A stretch of DNA of 64,000 bases from G963666535 sp963666535 (GTDB lineage Bacteria > Bacillota > Clostridia > Oscillospirales > Oscillospiraceae), in contig OY762913.1 in NCBI GenBank assembly GCA_963666535.1, positions 1,984,001 through 2,048,000 on the forward strand, written 5' to 3'. Positions 1-8,186 of the stretch are shown here, in pieces; position 1 is the stretch's first letter, and every line of letters begins with the position of its first letter. The translations under genes were made by a program, and so were the position numbers. The notes under the pieces are model-generated. The model was given only the letters and a program-made list of their open reading frames with translations, searched no databases and was not told the DNA's origin.

Positions 1-1624
1 CTAAAAAGCTTCCCGTTACATTATACACTTGATCAAAGCCTAAATTTTGTAGTGCTAAAACGGCATTATAGCTTCTTTGACCCGTTCTGCAATGAACATA
101 AACCGGCTTGTCCTTTGGAATCTCCTGTATTCTCTGTCTCAGTTCGCTCAGCGGAATGTTCATGGCGCCTTTGATATGCCCTCTGGCATACTCCAACTTT
201 TCTCTGACATCTAGAATATACTGATTGCTTTCTACCAGCTCTCTCACCTTATCAACGTTTACCTGTCTGTAATCGCCATTCAAGAGATTGGATCCAACAT
301 ACCCGGCATAGTTCACGATGTCTTTGGCCGTAGAAAATGGCGGCGCGTAGCAAAGTTCCAGATCTTTTAAATCTTCCACCGTTCCGCCCAATTTGATGAC
401 TGTGGCAATCACATCAATTCGTTTGGTCACATCGCCTCTTCCGATGGCCTGCGCTCCCAAAACTTTTCCTGTGGGCACTTCAAATAGCAGCTTAAAATGC
501 ATTGGTGCCGCGTCCGGCATTAATCCCACTTTATCAGAGAGAATAATGCGAACTATCTCATAGTCCATGTTCAGATTTTGCGCTTTGATCGTGGATTCAT
601 TTAAACCCGTTGACGCCCCGTTATAATCAAAAACTCTGATCGCGGAAGATCCGATATAGCCTTTATTGATGGAAGGCTTTTGGTGAATGGCATCGGCCAC
701 ACACCTTGCCTGTTTCAATGCCGGGCCCGCCAAAGATAGTTTTGTGTTCAGATGAGTCAAAGCGTTATATACTTCGATGGCATCCCCCACAGCATAGATG
801 TCAGGATCATTCGTCCGGTAATTCTTATCTGTCTTAATTGCACCTGTTGCTCCAATTTCCAACCCCGTTTCCTTTGCCAAATGAATTTCCGGGGAAACTC
901 CAATTGCCATAACCACGGCATTTGCAGGAATTTTTTTCCCAGAAGACAGAACGACGGTGTTCGCTTCAAAGGCTTTGACCGTATCTTCGACGATCAGATT
1001 GACTGCGTGATCCATCATCTCTTTATGGAAAATCTGAACCATGTCGTAATCATAGGGTCTCAGCAATTGGTCGGTACCTTCGATCAAAGTGATAGGATAG
1101 TCCGCTTTTCTTAAATTTTCAGCAACCTCCACCCCAATAAATCCACCGCCGATTACCACGATTTCCTTTGTGTCAAGCTGCTTAACAAATCGATTTAATT
1201 GATCAATATCCACTACGTTTCTCACGGTAAATAGGTTTACATGTTCCATTCCAGGGATTTTGGGAAGAATGGGTGCCGCACCGGGAGATAATACCAGCTT
1301 ATCATATGTCTCGGTATATTTTTCACCCGTCAATGTATCCCTAACAATGACATATTTGTCATTCCGATTGATTTCAATCACTTCGTTGTGCACTCTTGCT
1401 TCAATATTGAATTGCGTTTTAAAAAAAATGGGACTTAATAGGACCAAGTCTTCTGCGTCCCCGATTGTTCCGCTTAAATGGTAAGGAAGGCAACAGTTTG
1501 AAAAGGAAACATGAGGGCCTTTTTCAAACATAATAATCTGATCTTCTTCGCTGTTTCTCCTGAGCTTTGCTGCGGCTGATGCTCCGCCGGCAACTCCGCC
1601 AATGATTAATATTTTGCGTTTCAT
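1..1624 (-). CDS. CoA-disulfide reductase-like flavoprotein with C-terminal rhodanese domain (partial, 3' end off window)
   Basis: FAD/NAD(P)H-dependent pyridine nucleotide-disulfide oxidoreductase of the CoA-disulfide reductase/NADH oxidase/polysulfide reductase group. I translated it from the ATG at 1622-1624; no stop occurs before base 1, so about 541 residues are visible and the C-terminus is missing. Residues 5-16 form the FAD-binding glycine motif (IIGGVAGGASAA), SFSNCC near residue 44 supplies the redox cysteine, and a second motif VVIGGGFIGVE near residue 155 binds NAD(P)H. From about residue 455 a rhodanese domain begins, with a CRTGQRS loop around Cys512. This fusion is known in CoADR-rhodanese proteins that reduce CoA disulfide, persulfide or polysulfide in the cytoplasm. 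A free rhodanese lies 32 bases upstream on the same strand, probably in the same operon. The exact substrate cannot be read from sequence. Confidence 0.9.
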   Translation of the reverse strand, partial: MKRKILIIGGVAGGASAAAKLRRNSEEDQIIMFEKGPHVSFSNCCLPYHLSGTIGDAEDLVLLSPIFFKTQFNIEARVHNEVIEINRNDKYVIVRDTLTGEKYTETYDKLVLSPGAAPILPKIPGMEHVNLFTVRNVVDIDQLNRFVKQLDTKEIVVIGGGFIGVEVAENLRKADYPITLIEGTDQLLRPYDYDMVQIFHKEMMDHAVNLIVEDTVKAFEANTVVLSSGKKIPANAVVMAIGVSPEIHLAKETGLEIGATGAIKTDKNYRTNDPDIYAVGDAIEVYNALTHLNTKLSLAGPALKQARCVADAIHQKPSINKGYIGSSAIRVFDYNGASTGLNESTIKAQNLNMDYEIVRIILSDKVGLMPDAAPMHFKLLFEVPTGKVLGAQAIGRGDVTKRIDVIATVIKLGGTVEDLKDLELCYAPPFSTAKDIVNYAGYVGSNLLNGDYRQVNVDKVRELVESNQYILDVREKLEYARGHIKGAMNIPLSELRQRIQEIPKDKPVYVHCRTGQRSYNAVLALQNLGFDQVYNVTGSFL

Positions 1625-1656
1625 CACGTTTGCCTCCATTTTTTAAGTTTTATGTT

Positions 1657-1977
1657 TTACTTTCTCTTGGTTCCTGCATAGGATCCCATTCCACCTGACA
1701 CATCAATGACGTGATAACCTTGCTGTGCAAGCGCTCGAGTGGTTCTACGGCTTCTGGCACCTGATTGGCACATAATATAGTACGTGTTTTCTTTCTTAAG
1801 AACCTTGTCCGTTTCACTTAGAAGTTTACCCATTGGAATGTTTTTTGTCGACTTGATACTGCCGCCTGCATATTCATATGGCTCCCTGATATCAATCAGC
1901 TCAATTTTTCCAATCAGGTTGTCCAAATCATTTACAGAAATGACTTCCGTGCTGTTTCTTTTCAAAAAATCAAACAT
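1657..1977 (-). CDS. Single-domain rhodanese (sulfurtransferase)
   Basis: A 106-residue cytoplasmic rhodanese. The catalytic loop is CQSGARS with the persulfide-carrying cysteine at residue 70, and the REPYEY motif near residue 31 is typical of the family. The start ATG is preceded by a GGGGGG purine run eight bases upstream. It lies 32 bases ahead of the CoA-disulfide-reductase/rhodanese gene, so the two probably form a sulfane-sulfur or disulfide-handling operon in which this protein passes sulfur to or from the flavoprotein. The donor and acceptor are unknown. The family call is secure; the pathway role is inferred from the neighbour. Confidence 0.9.
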   Translation of the reverse strand: MFDFLKRNSTEVISVNDLDNLIGKIELIDIREPYEYAGGSIKSTKNIPMGKLLSETDKVLKKENTYYIMCQSGARSRRTTRALAQQGYHVIDVSGGMGSYAGTKRK

Positions 1978-2364
1978 GTTTAATTCCCCCCAAAAAATGA
2001 AATAAATTTGCTTTTTTGCTTTTTTTTCATTTTATCAACTAATTTTGGCGTTATCTGTAACTTCGTCACGTTCTATCTTTATTGACTTTTGGGCAGTTAT
2101 TTTAATCGTTCCATTTCCATATTTTCTTGCCTTATTTCATATCCGACTATCTACTTCTTACGTCTGTTTTTCATCCGCAAGCTTACTACAAATCAAATAA
2201 CATGTGACAGATCCTTCTATTTCTTAGGTTTCCTCGCTGTAACAGTTTCCATTCCTGTTGTGGGCTGCACAGTAACTTTCTTAATTATTTTCTTCCTTCC
2301 CAGCATTCAATTTTTCAATGGTTTTTGATTGCCTGATAGAACAAACCATTTGCTTTCACGTGCT
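1978..2364. other. AT-rich intergenic stretch without a convincing gene
   Basis: This interval separates the rhodanese from a small gene. It should contain the rhodanese promoter, but I could not pick convincing -35/-10 boxes. A plus-strand open frame across it is hydrophobic only because the sequence is T-rich and has no ribosome binding site. A minus-strand frame of about 30 codons ends in a basic tail and also lacks a binding site. Confidence 0.5.
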
Positions 2365-2403
2365 AAAAAACACCCCCGTATACCACTTGGTATGCAGGGG
2401 TGT
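2365..2403 (-). terminator. Rho-independent terminator of the small gene at 2408-2587
   Basis: Arms 2370-2384 and 2389-2403 pair with one mismatch and one G-T pair around a four-base loop. On the minus strand the stem is followed by six T residues. It sits five bases past the stop codon of the small gene. Confidence 0.85.
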
Positions 2404-2407
2404 ACTC

Positions 2408-2587
2408 TTATTCTTTATTGGGTTTCAGATCAAACCTTTGATCAATTTTAGCTTTCAGCCATTTAATCGCATCTTCCTCGTTATCATCGTAGGCGGAATC
2501 GTCTGTATAATATGCTCTCCAGCATTCAGGCCGTGGCCTTCTGCTACTGTACTCAACGTAAATGTAGTATCCTCTATAACTTTGCAA
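2408..2587 (-). CDS. Small conserved-looking protein of unknown function, TTG start
   Basis: A 59-residue frame read directly from the minus strand. It starts with TTG (2585-2587), preceded at a good distance by GGAGGG, and ends just before a strong terminator. The combination of binding site, frame and terminator argues for a real gene. The product begins MQSYRGYYIYVEYSS, is rich in tyrosine and acidic residues in the middle, and ends in an amphipathic stretch (EEDAIKWLKAKIDQRF). It has no signal peptide or membrane segment. I do not recognise the family. An ATG in another frame 16 bases upstream gives only a short, compositionally odd product and was discarded. Confidence 0.6.
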   Translation of the reverse strand: MQSYRGYYIYVEYSSRRPRPECWRAYYTDDSAYDDNEEDAIKWLKAKIDQRFDLKPNKE

Positions 2588-2742
2588 TTTTGGCCCTCCA
2601 TATCCCTTTCAATCAAATGATTAGTCACAGTATACTACATATTTTGTGACTATGCACGCGAAATAATTTACTTCGCGCAAAAATAACGGGTGCTTCCCAA
2701 TACGCGCCAGCAGAATGGATGAACGAGCGAAAACTTGTTATA

Positions 2743-3000
2743 TTAATATCTGCTGAACAAAACAAAAAACTAATTATATCAATGTTTCCAATCTGTTTTT
2801 ATTTTGTTCATGGGCAAAAGTTTTGGCTGATTTCAGCAAAAACCCTTACCCATTGGATTTGCATCGTGTGTCTGCAAATCCAAACAGACGGTCATCAATG
2901 TATCTGAAGCAGCAAAACGGAGCTGTTTTGTCGCCCAAAAGGAAGAAACTGTCCTTTTGGCAAATGCGATACGAAAATCGCATTTGTTCAGTGGACATTA
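2743..3000 (-). repeat. Mobile-looking repeat, copy 1 (about 258 bp, inverted ends, internal small ORF)
   Basis: The ends at 2743-2760 and 2983-3000 are imperfect inverted copies of TAATGTCCACTGAACAAA. Internally there are two hairpins, one near 2968-2985 (CAAATGCGAT/ATCGCATTTG) and one near 2858-2886 (GGATTTGC/GCAAATCC). The interior and right end match the element at 17492-17692 closely. On the minus strand an open frame of 50 codons (2846-2998) begins MSTEQMRF and continues through FRYIDDRLFGFADTR. It aligns without gaps to the corresponding frame in the second copy. Copy 1 is about 57 bases longer at its left side. There is no transposase, so movement would be in trans, as for a MITE. Confidence 0.7.
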
Positions 3001-3051
3001 TATTATTTACAGCCGCGCCGCAAACCCTATGTCCGATAGAAAGGAATTCCG

Positions 3052-3258
3052 ATGTACTACAGCTACCACGCGCAAGCGCAGCGCCTAATCATCGACGGAC
3101 ACTTAACCGAATATCAATTTTTGGACGAATATCATGGAATCAGCCCTTGCTTGCTGCTAATTTTTGACAATCACAAACCAATGCCAATACGGCAGCACAA
3201 ATGGGACGAATACATTGGCCTAATCAGCAGCAATAGGCCGGGGCCTACCAAGTGGTAA
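3052..3258 (+). CDS. Small conserved-type protein of unknown function
   Basis: A 68-residue protein starting at ATG 3052 behind AAAGGA spaced six bases away. It is soluble, rich in tyrosine and histidine, and includes DEYHGISPCLLL and a C-terminal KWDEYIGLI segment. It resembles small orphan proteins annotated as hypothetical in clostridial genomes, but I cannot name a family. Its TAA stop lies inside a downstream hairpin that probably terminates its transcript. The start is only about 50 bases from the repeat element, whose end may influence its expression. Confidence 0.6.
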   Translation: MYYSYHAQAQRLIIDGHLTEYQFLDEYHGISPCLLLIFDNHKPMPIRQHKWDEYIGLISSNRPGPTKW

Positions 3259-3267
3259 GCCCCGATC
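3240..3267 (+). terminator. Terminator-like hairpin overlapping the stop codon of the 68-residue gene
   Basis: GGGGC-TACCA (3240-3250) pairs with TGGTA-GCCCC (3253-3263) around a minimal loop and is followed by a loose T-rich tract. The TAA stop at 3256-3258 is inside the right arm. Confidence 0.6.
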
Positions 3268-3320
3268 GTTTCGTTTTATGCGATGAAGTCAGGAAGGAAT
3301 CAGAAGCCCCCCAATCCCCC

Positions 3321-3581
3321 TTACAAATCTCTCTTTACGGTTGTTTCGTAAGTGATACCGCCCTGGGTGTTCTCGGCTTTCGACTTATTAAAATACGCCC
3401 CCAGGATAACAGCCGTCGCCGCTTGCAGTGCACCGATTAGCGTTGTGAGATATGGCAACGCCCCGGTAAATCCGCTCGTTATGGACAGATAGCAGAACCA
3501 CAAGACTGCATAGGTTGCAGTAACGTCAAGAAACAGGATCCCAAAGGCAATCTTCTTGCTGGTTGAAATCCTCGGTTTCAT
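3321..3581 (-). CDS. Small two-span membrane protein, phage-holin-like
   Basis: An 86-residue protein with hydrophobic spans at about residues 11-33 and 40-62 and a charged C-terminus (SKAENTQGGITYE). That tail is of a kind I associate with small proteins near phage lysis or structural modules. ATG 3579-3581 is preferred over the in-frame GTG at 3587 because GAGGAGG is eight bases upstream of the ATG and overlaps the GTG region. The stop of the preceding small ORF overlaps this start as ATGA, suggesting coupling. No endolysin or other lysis gene follows, so this is best seen as part of a prophage remnant. The holin assignment rests on size and topology only. Confidence 0.6.
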   Translation of the reverse strand: MKPRISTSKKIAFGILFLDVTATYAVLWFCYLSITSGFTGALPYLTTLIGALQAATAVILGAYFNKSKAENTQGGITYETTVKRDL

Positions 3582-3778
3582 TGGCACAACCTCCTCGCAG
3601 CCAATGCCGCATAGGGAAACGTGGCCCTGCAGATCATGCCAGCCGTTATCCCCTTTACGCCATCGCCACCGGTCTTGTCGCTGCAGTTGCCCGCAATGAT
3701 CCTGGCTTTTATCCCCTTACCAATCGTTGGCTGTCCCCAACCGCTTGACCTGTCGCTGAAATAATTGCATCTGGTCAC
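3578..3778 (-). CDS. Possible small glycine/cysteine-containing ORF coupled to the membrane protein
   Basis: A 66-residue frame starting at GTG 3776-3778 behind GGAGGAGGAAGG and ending in an ATGA overlap with the membrane-protein start. The product has several cysteines and glycines (NYFSDRSSGWGQ at the start) and no recognisable domain. The binding site and the coupling favour a real gene. The odd composition and the remnant neighbourhood argue for caution. An upstream ATG at 3826 would extend it to 82 residues but has a poorer site. Confidence 0.4.
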   Translation of the reverse strand: MTRCNYFSDRSSGWGQPTIGKGIKARIIAGNCSDKTGGDGVKGITAGMICRATFPYAALAARRLCQ

Positions 3779-3809
3779 TTGGCCTTCCTCCTCCATAGCT
3801 TCCATGCTG

Positions 3810-3971
3810 TTATAATCCTGTCTCAAGAATGTCTTCGTGTCGGTCTTTCCGCATTTGCAGCGCCTTGTCGTGGGCGGACACCAAACTGCCTATCAGCGCT
3901 GAACCTGTTTGCGACCTATAGAATAGATTATGCGCGGCAAACTGCGGTGTGAAATCGGTGTAGCAGTTCCA
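3810..3971 (-). pseudogene. Start-less coding remnant upstream of the phage-like genes
   Basis: The minus strand carries an open frame of 53 codons, bounded upstream by TAA and ending with TAA at 3810-3812. It lacks a plausible start codon. Its composition is protein-like, ending SAHDKALQMRKDRHEDILE, and the next small ORF begins 32 bases later. I read it as the 3' end of a gene whose 5' part was deleted. Family unknown. Confidence 0.35.
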
Positions 3972-4004
3972 TTAGAATTGTCAGTGCTTACCATCCCACA
4001 ACGC

Positions 4005-4044
4005 GAAAACACCCGCAAGCCGTTTGATCAACGGCTTGCGGGTG
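4005..4044 (-). terminator. Terminator of the alcohol dehydrogenase gene
   Basis: Perfect 15-base arms at 4010-4024 and 4030-4044 with a five-base loop, followed on the minus strand by TTTT. It lies 24 bases past the dehydrogenase stop. Confidence 0.9.
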
Positions 4045-4068
4045 ACATGTTTGTTTAGTGGTTTCCCT

Positions 4069-5223
4069 TTACCCTTCGTAGGCACGCTGGAAAACGCCAA
4101 TGATATCTTTTTTGGTTGCTATTCTTGGATTCGTGAGGCTGCAGGCATCTTTCATGGCATTTTCAGCCATAATTTCAAAATCCTCCGGCTTCACGCCCAA
4201 TTCTTTTAGATTTGGGGGAATGCCCACCTGCTTGCTGATATTACGAATTGCGGCAATCGCTTTATTAGCAGCTTCCCCCGTGGAAAGACCACTAATATTT
4301 TCACCGACTGCCTCTGCAATATCACGAAAGCGATTTAGATTCCCAATCAAATTAAATTCCTCTACAAAGGGCAGCAAAATTGCGTTGCAAACGCCGTGAG
4401 GCAGATTATAGAAGCCGCCCAACTGGTGCGCCATTGCGTGAACATAGCCCAGGGATGCATTGTTGAACGCAATCCCAGCCAAATACTGTGCATATGCCAT
4501 CTTGTCACGCGCTTTCATATAGTTACCGTTGGCAACCGCTTTCGGCAGATACTGATAAATCATTTTAATGGCCATTAAGGCTGCCGCGTCCGTCAGTGGA
4601 TTTGCCGCAGTAGAAACGTAAGCTTCTACCGCATGGGTAAGTGCGTCCATTCCGGTTGCCGCAGTAAGGGCCGCCGGCATCCCTTTCATCAATTCCGGAT
4701 CATTGATAGCAATGCGGGGCGTAACACGCCAGTCAACGATTGCCATTTTTACTTTTCGAGCGGTATCGGTGATAATGCAAAAACGAGTGATTTCCGAAGC
4801 GGTACCGGCAGTCGTATTGATGGCCATAAGGGGGATCATCTCATTTTCAGACCGATCCAAGCCCTCGTAATCCCCAATCTTGCCTCCATTACTAACCACC
4901 AGACCAATTCCCTTGGCACAGTCATGAGAAGATCCGCCACCCAAGGAAATGATGGAATCACAGCCCCACTGCTGATAAGCCGTTACCCCCTTTTTCACAT
5001 TCAAATCAGTTGGATTGGGTTCTGCTCCGTCAAAAACAAATGAATTCACTCCTGCGGATTTTAAAATATCCTGAATCATACCTGTCATAGGAGTAGAGGC
5101 AAGATAAGCATCCGTAACGATCATACTCTTTTTTGCATTCAGACTGCTCATTAGCTGGCCGCATTCCTGAACCGATCCTTCACCGAACACATTTCTGCTG
5201 GGTAGATAGTAATAAGTTGACAT
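4069..5223 (-). CDS. Iron-type (group III) alcohol dehydrogenase
   Basis: A 384-residue cytoplasmic NAD(P)-dependent dehydrogenase of the Fe-ADH family, which includes 1,3-propanediol dehydrogenase, lactaldehyde reductase and YiaY/EutG-type enzymes. The nucleotide-binding GGGSS is at residues 95-99. The metal ligands are in place: Asp193 and His197 (GMDALTH), His262 and His276 (LPHG). Length is normal for single-domain members, and there is no fused aldehyde dehydrogenase. AAAGGAG precedes the start. The gene stands alone, with its own promoter-like sequence at 5272-5299 and a strong terminator, so the physiological substrate cannot be inferred from neighbours. Confidence 0.93.
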   Translation of the reverse strand: MSTYYYLPSRNVFGEGSVQECGQLMSSLNAKKSMIVTDAYLASTPMTGMIQDILKSAGVNSFVFDGAEPNPTDLNVKKGVTAYQQWGCDSIISLGGGSSHDCAKGIGLVVSNGGKIGDYEGLDRSENEMIPLMAINTTAGTASEITRFCIITDTARKVKMAIVDWRVTPRIAINDPELMKGMPAALTAATGMDALTHAVEAYVSTAANPLTDAAALMAIKMIYQYLPKAVANGNYMKARDKMAYAQYLAGIAFNNASLGYVHAMAHQLGGFYNLPHGVCNAILLPFVEEFNLIGNLNRFRDIAEAVGENISGLSTGEAANKAIAAIRNISKQVGIPPNLKELGVKPEDFEIMAENAMKDACSLTNPRIATKKDIIGVFQRAYEG

Positions 5224-5271
5224 AATTCTAATTCTCCTTTGCGTGTTTTTTAAAGATAACTCTATATTTAG

Positions 5272-5299
5272 GTTATATCATGAATTCAAAATAATGCAA
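5272..5299 (-). promoter_or_regulatory. Putative sigma-A promoter of the alcohol dehydrogenase
   Basis: On the minus strand TTGCAT (5294-5299) and TATAAC (5272-5277) are separated by 16 bases, about 50 bases ahead of the start codon. Confidence 0.5.
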
Positions 5300-5774
5300 C
5301 AATAGTTTAGTTTTTAACTATTTAGTTCGCATTCTTACTCACTTAGTTGCAATTTAGTCAATCAGTCTACAACAATATCATAGAAAAAATTATGCATATT
5401 TTGCGCACAAACCACCTCAAAACATATCAGAATTTTAGTTACCATAATAATTCTGCAAAGGTTTATCTTCCTTTGCACACTGCGCTTTCTACTCTACTTT
5501 TCAGGTCATAAATGTCGCAAAATGACAGGACAAAATTTTCATAAAATTAATTCTTCAGCCAATCTTTCTATTTATCTACGCCATAGTCACTATGGTGCCC
5601 GACTGGGGCGATACCAGTCAAAAAATTCCCAACTCTGTCTGCCTTTGCAATCAACGATTAAAACGCCTCATCATTGTGTAAAATGACAAGCTTCTTTTAA
5701 TAAATTACAAATTTAACCGGTTCTGCAAGTTTGCTTTTTCATTATTCCGCTAGATTTTAGTTTTTATCATGTTA

Positions 5775-5804
5775 TTAACAATATTTACCATTTTATATTG
5801 TTAA
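5775..5804. promoter_or_regulatory. Perfect 10-base inverted repeat (operator or hairpin)
   Basis: TTAACAATAT at 5775-5784 and ATATTGTTAA at 5795-5804 flank a 10-base spacer, about 147 bases before the SLH-esterase start. The roughly two-turn symmetry fits a dimeric repressor site, but no binding protein can be named. Confidence 0.4.
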
Positions 5805-5950
5805 ATTTTACATTGAACCCTCCTCCCCATTAGCGATATCATATATTTACGCCGCAACCAGTTGCATATCATTGTCTATATGGCACAAAAAGGAGCGTTG
5901 AAGAAAGGCCGTTTGTTCATCCACCAAATACGCATCAAGGAGAGAAAGTT

Positions 5951-7651
5951 ATGAGCAGAAGAAAAAGGTCAAGTAAACTGATCACATGTGTACTGGCAAT
6001 TATTCTGGCACTTTCAATCACCTGTCCCGCTTTCGCCGTTTCTTACTCCGACACAGAAAATCACTGGGCGGCATCACTCATTGATAAATGGAGTAACGCC
6101 GGAGTGATCATTGGTACGACCACCTTTAGCCCTGACGATGCCCTTACCCGCGGCGAGTTGGCTATGATCCTTGAGGAAATTTTCGCATGGGGCGAAATGG
6201 CAGATAACACATTCCACGATCTGACGTACGCTGCAGACGGCACAACATACCTGACCGACGTCCCCCTTTACGCCGCCGTACTGAAAGCCAATGCCGCCGG
6301 CGTCATGCAGGGCTATCGCTATTACATCAGACCCTTTGACGCAGTCACACGGCAGGAGGCCTGTGTGATAATTTGTCAAGCATTTGATATAAAACCGGTT
6401 CCTGGAAATACCAGCTTTTCCGATGATGCCGCAATCAGCAGTTTTGCAAAGAGCTCGGTTTACGCGATGGCAAAAGCCGGCTATCTTAAGGACGATAGCA
6501 GCGGAGCCTTCCATCCCCAGAGCAGTTTCACCCGCGCCGAGATCCTTTCCGTTATTGATAAAATGGTCGGTGACTACACCGTACTGTCCAAACGACTCGC
6601 AGAAGGCGATATTACCGCAAAATACACCGACATTCCTGTCACCACCGTTCCTACCTATGCAAGCGGTTTTGTGGAGACTGACGCAAAGGGCACTATTCTC
6701 ACCAAATCCACCGGCACAAAAGACCTTGTCATCCGATTTTGGTATCCAAAGGGTGTGAAAACCGGAACTACCGTCCCACTTTTAATCAACACCCACGGTG
6801 GCGCTTGGATGCACGGCGACCGCACAGGTATCAATTCTTATCTGGTCGAATATATGCTTGAACACGGCGTGGCTGTTGCCTCCCTAACCTATCGACTTGA
6901 ACAAGAAGCTATTTATCCGTACTGCATGTATGATCTTCAGGCTCAAATTCGTTATCTGCGAATCAATGCCGCATCGCTGGGCATCAATCCCAACAGCGTT
7001 GGCATAACCGGCAATTCCGCCGGCGGATACTGGGCCACCCAGATGGCCGTGACCGGGAATGAAAAAGATCATCAGGACCCCGGCTATGTCACCTTCAGCG
7101 GGGATAACCGCTCCATATCCACCGAACTTTCTTACTGCGGCTGGCAGTACGGCTGCGCCAACATGCTGACCTGCTTTAAGGATGTGGACTACCGAATTCA
7201 TGACTATTGGAGCAACTGGAGTTTCCACGACAATCCCATGGGCGCTGATCCGGCGTTGTTTGGCACGGATGATATTACGGGCTACAGCTATACAAACAAG
7301 GCTACGGGAGAAGCAATCAGCGGTGTTTCCACCACACTTCTACGTGAAATCTACAACACCAATGATACTGACCATGAGCTGTGGTGGCTGGTAGAGCATT
7401 TTGTCAGCGGAAGTCCGATCTTCTGGGTCGACAAGGACGATCCTTGCTTCTTCTTCTATCATGGTACCAACGATCCCCTTTGTCCTGTGCAGCAGGCCAT
7501 CGACATGTACGGCGCGCTAATCGATGCCGGCGTTGAAGGCAATGAATTCCGTCTTTGTGAGGGACTGGGGCACGGCAGCTACACGCACCCGGCATATTAT
7601 CTTGAGCTGCTGCAATGGATGGCTGATCAGGCATACAACAATGTAGGTTAA
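5951..7651 (+). CDS. Secreted SLH-domain alpha/beta-hydrolase (esterase/lipase-like)
   Basis: A 566-residue exported enzyme anchored to the cell wall. Residues 1-29 are a signal peptide ending in AFA. Three S-layer homology segments follow (about 30-85, 90-150 and 155-205), with typical SLH endings FSPDDALTRGE, RPFDAVTRQE and FHPQSSFTRAE. From about residue 240 there is an alpha/beta-hydrolase of the carboxylesterase/HSL type. It has the oxyanion motif HGGAW near 279, the nucleophile elbow GNSAG near 355, an acid region around DPLCPVQQA near 507, and a catalytic histidine in GLGHGSY near 540. SLH domains bind pyruvylated wall polymers, so the enzyme probably acts at the cell surface on acylated polysaccharide or other esters. 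AAGGAGAG is well placed before the ATG. The substrate is unknown. Confidence 0.88.
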   Translation: MSRRKRSSKLITCVLAIILALSITCPAFAVSYSDTENHWAASLIDKWSNAGVIIGTTTFSPDDALTRGELAMILEEIFAWGEMADNTFHDLTYAADGTTYLTDVPLYAAVLKANAAGVMQGYRYYIRPFDAVTRQEACVIICQAFDIKPVPGNTSFSDDAAISSFAKSSVYAMAKAGYLKDDSSGAFHPQSSFTRAEILSVIDKMVGDYTVLSKRLAEGDITAKYTDIPVTTVPTYASGFVETDAKGTILTKSTGTKDLVIRFWYPKGVKTGTTVPLLINTHGGAWMHGDRTGINSYLVEYMLEHGVAVASLTYRLEQEAIYPYCMYDLQAQIRYLRINAASLGINPNSVGITGNSAGGYWATQMAVTGNEKDHQDPGYVTFSGDNRSISTELSYCGWQYGCANMLTCFKDVDYRIHDYWSNWSFHDNPMGADPALFGTDDITGYSYTNKATGEAISGVSTTLLREIYNTNDTDHELWWLVEHFVSGSPIFWVDKDDPCFFFYHGTNDPLCPVQQAIDMYGALIDAGVEGNEFRLCEGLGHGSYTHPAYYLELLQWMADQAYNNVG

Positions 7652-7704
7652 AGCCCAGGCGTCATCGCTGCTTTTGGTTGCAGATCTTTCCCCACATGAC
7701 CAAC

Positions 7705-7740
7705 ACTTATCCCCCGGCTCACATGGGCCGGGGGATAAGT
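7705..7740 (+). terminator. Strong hairpin after the SLH-esterase
   Basis: ACTTATCCCCCGGC and its exact complement pair around an eight-base loop. The T tract is missing, so a second hairpin at 7823-7853 may do the terminating. Confidence 0.6.
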
Positions 7741-7822
7741 GCCACAAAATAGTATACGAGGATATTGAACATAGGATCTGTACTTCAAAATTTCAGATAG
7801 TTTGATTTAGGCTTTATGGTCT

Positions 7823-7853
7823 AACGGCACCGCTTTTATGGGGTGCCGTTTTA
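7823..7853 (+). terminator. Rho-independent terminator
   Basis: AACGGCACC (7823-7831) pairs with GGTGCCGTT (7842-7850), followed by TTAATT. It ends the SLH-esterase transcript. Confidence 0.75.
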
Positions 7854-8186
7854 ATTATGAATTTTTTCACTATCGACATTTCATTTTGGTTAACGTTTTA
7901 TCAATATAAACCGGCATCACTCTTTGAGGTTTTATGTGCCGCTTTTATGTGTTGTGCAAAAAGCTTGTTGTTAATATAACGACAACCTTTTCCTTGATTC
8001 ACTTACATAATACTTCTTTTTTATGCGCTTGTATATTCGTTTTTTAACTAGTTTTCGCAGATAAAGTTGTTGCATTTTGCGAATAGATAATACTGCAAAA
8101 GTACTCCATACTGTAAATAGATTTGCAATATACATAATTTTATGTTGCATTTATAAAATTTTATATTTACATAAGGAGTGAACAAC
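7854..8186. other. AT-rich intergenic region upstream of the SDR gene
   Basis: About 330 bases with no gene. The last 100 bases are very AT-rich and should hold the promoter of the SDR gene. Several TATAAT-like and TTGCAA-like words overlap, so I do not assign one pair. Confidence 0.4.

Larger units (their letters stand above)
5224..5950. other. Long AT-rich divergent intergenic region
   Basis: A gene-free region of 727 bases between the divergent alcohol dehydrogenase and SLH-esterase genes. It holds a promoter-like sequence for the dehydrogenase and a perfect inverted repeat at 5775-5804. No open frame with a ribosome binding site was found. Its length suggests long regulatory leaders on one or both sides. 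Confidence 0.5.

Noticed and set aside
2224..2313. Minus-strand frame of about 30 codons beginning MLGRKK
   Set aside because: Immediately preceded by a stop, no binding site, too short to judge; could be a gene remnant but nothing supports it.
2089..2620. Two plus-strand open frames of 79 and 100 codons
   Set aside because: No ribosome binding sites; hydrophobic only because of T-rich sequence; the second runs antisense to the better-supported small gene at 2408-2587.
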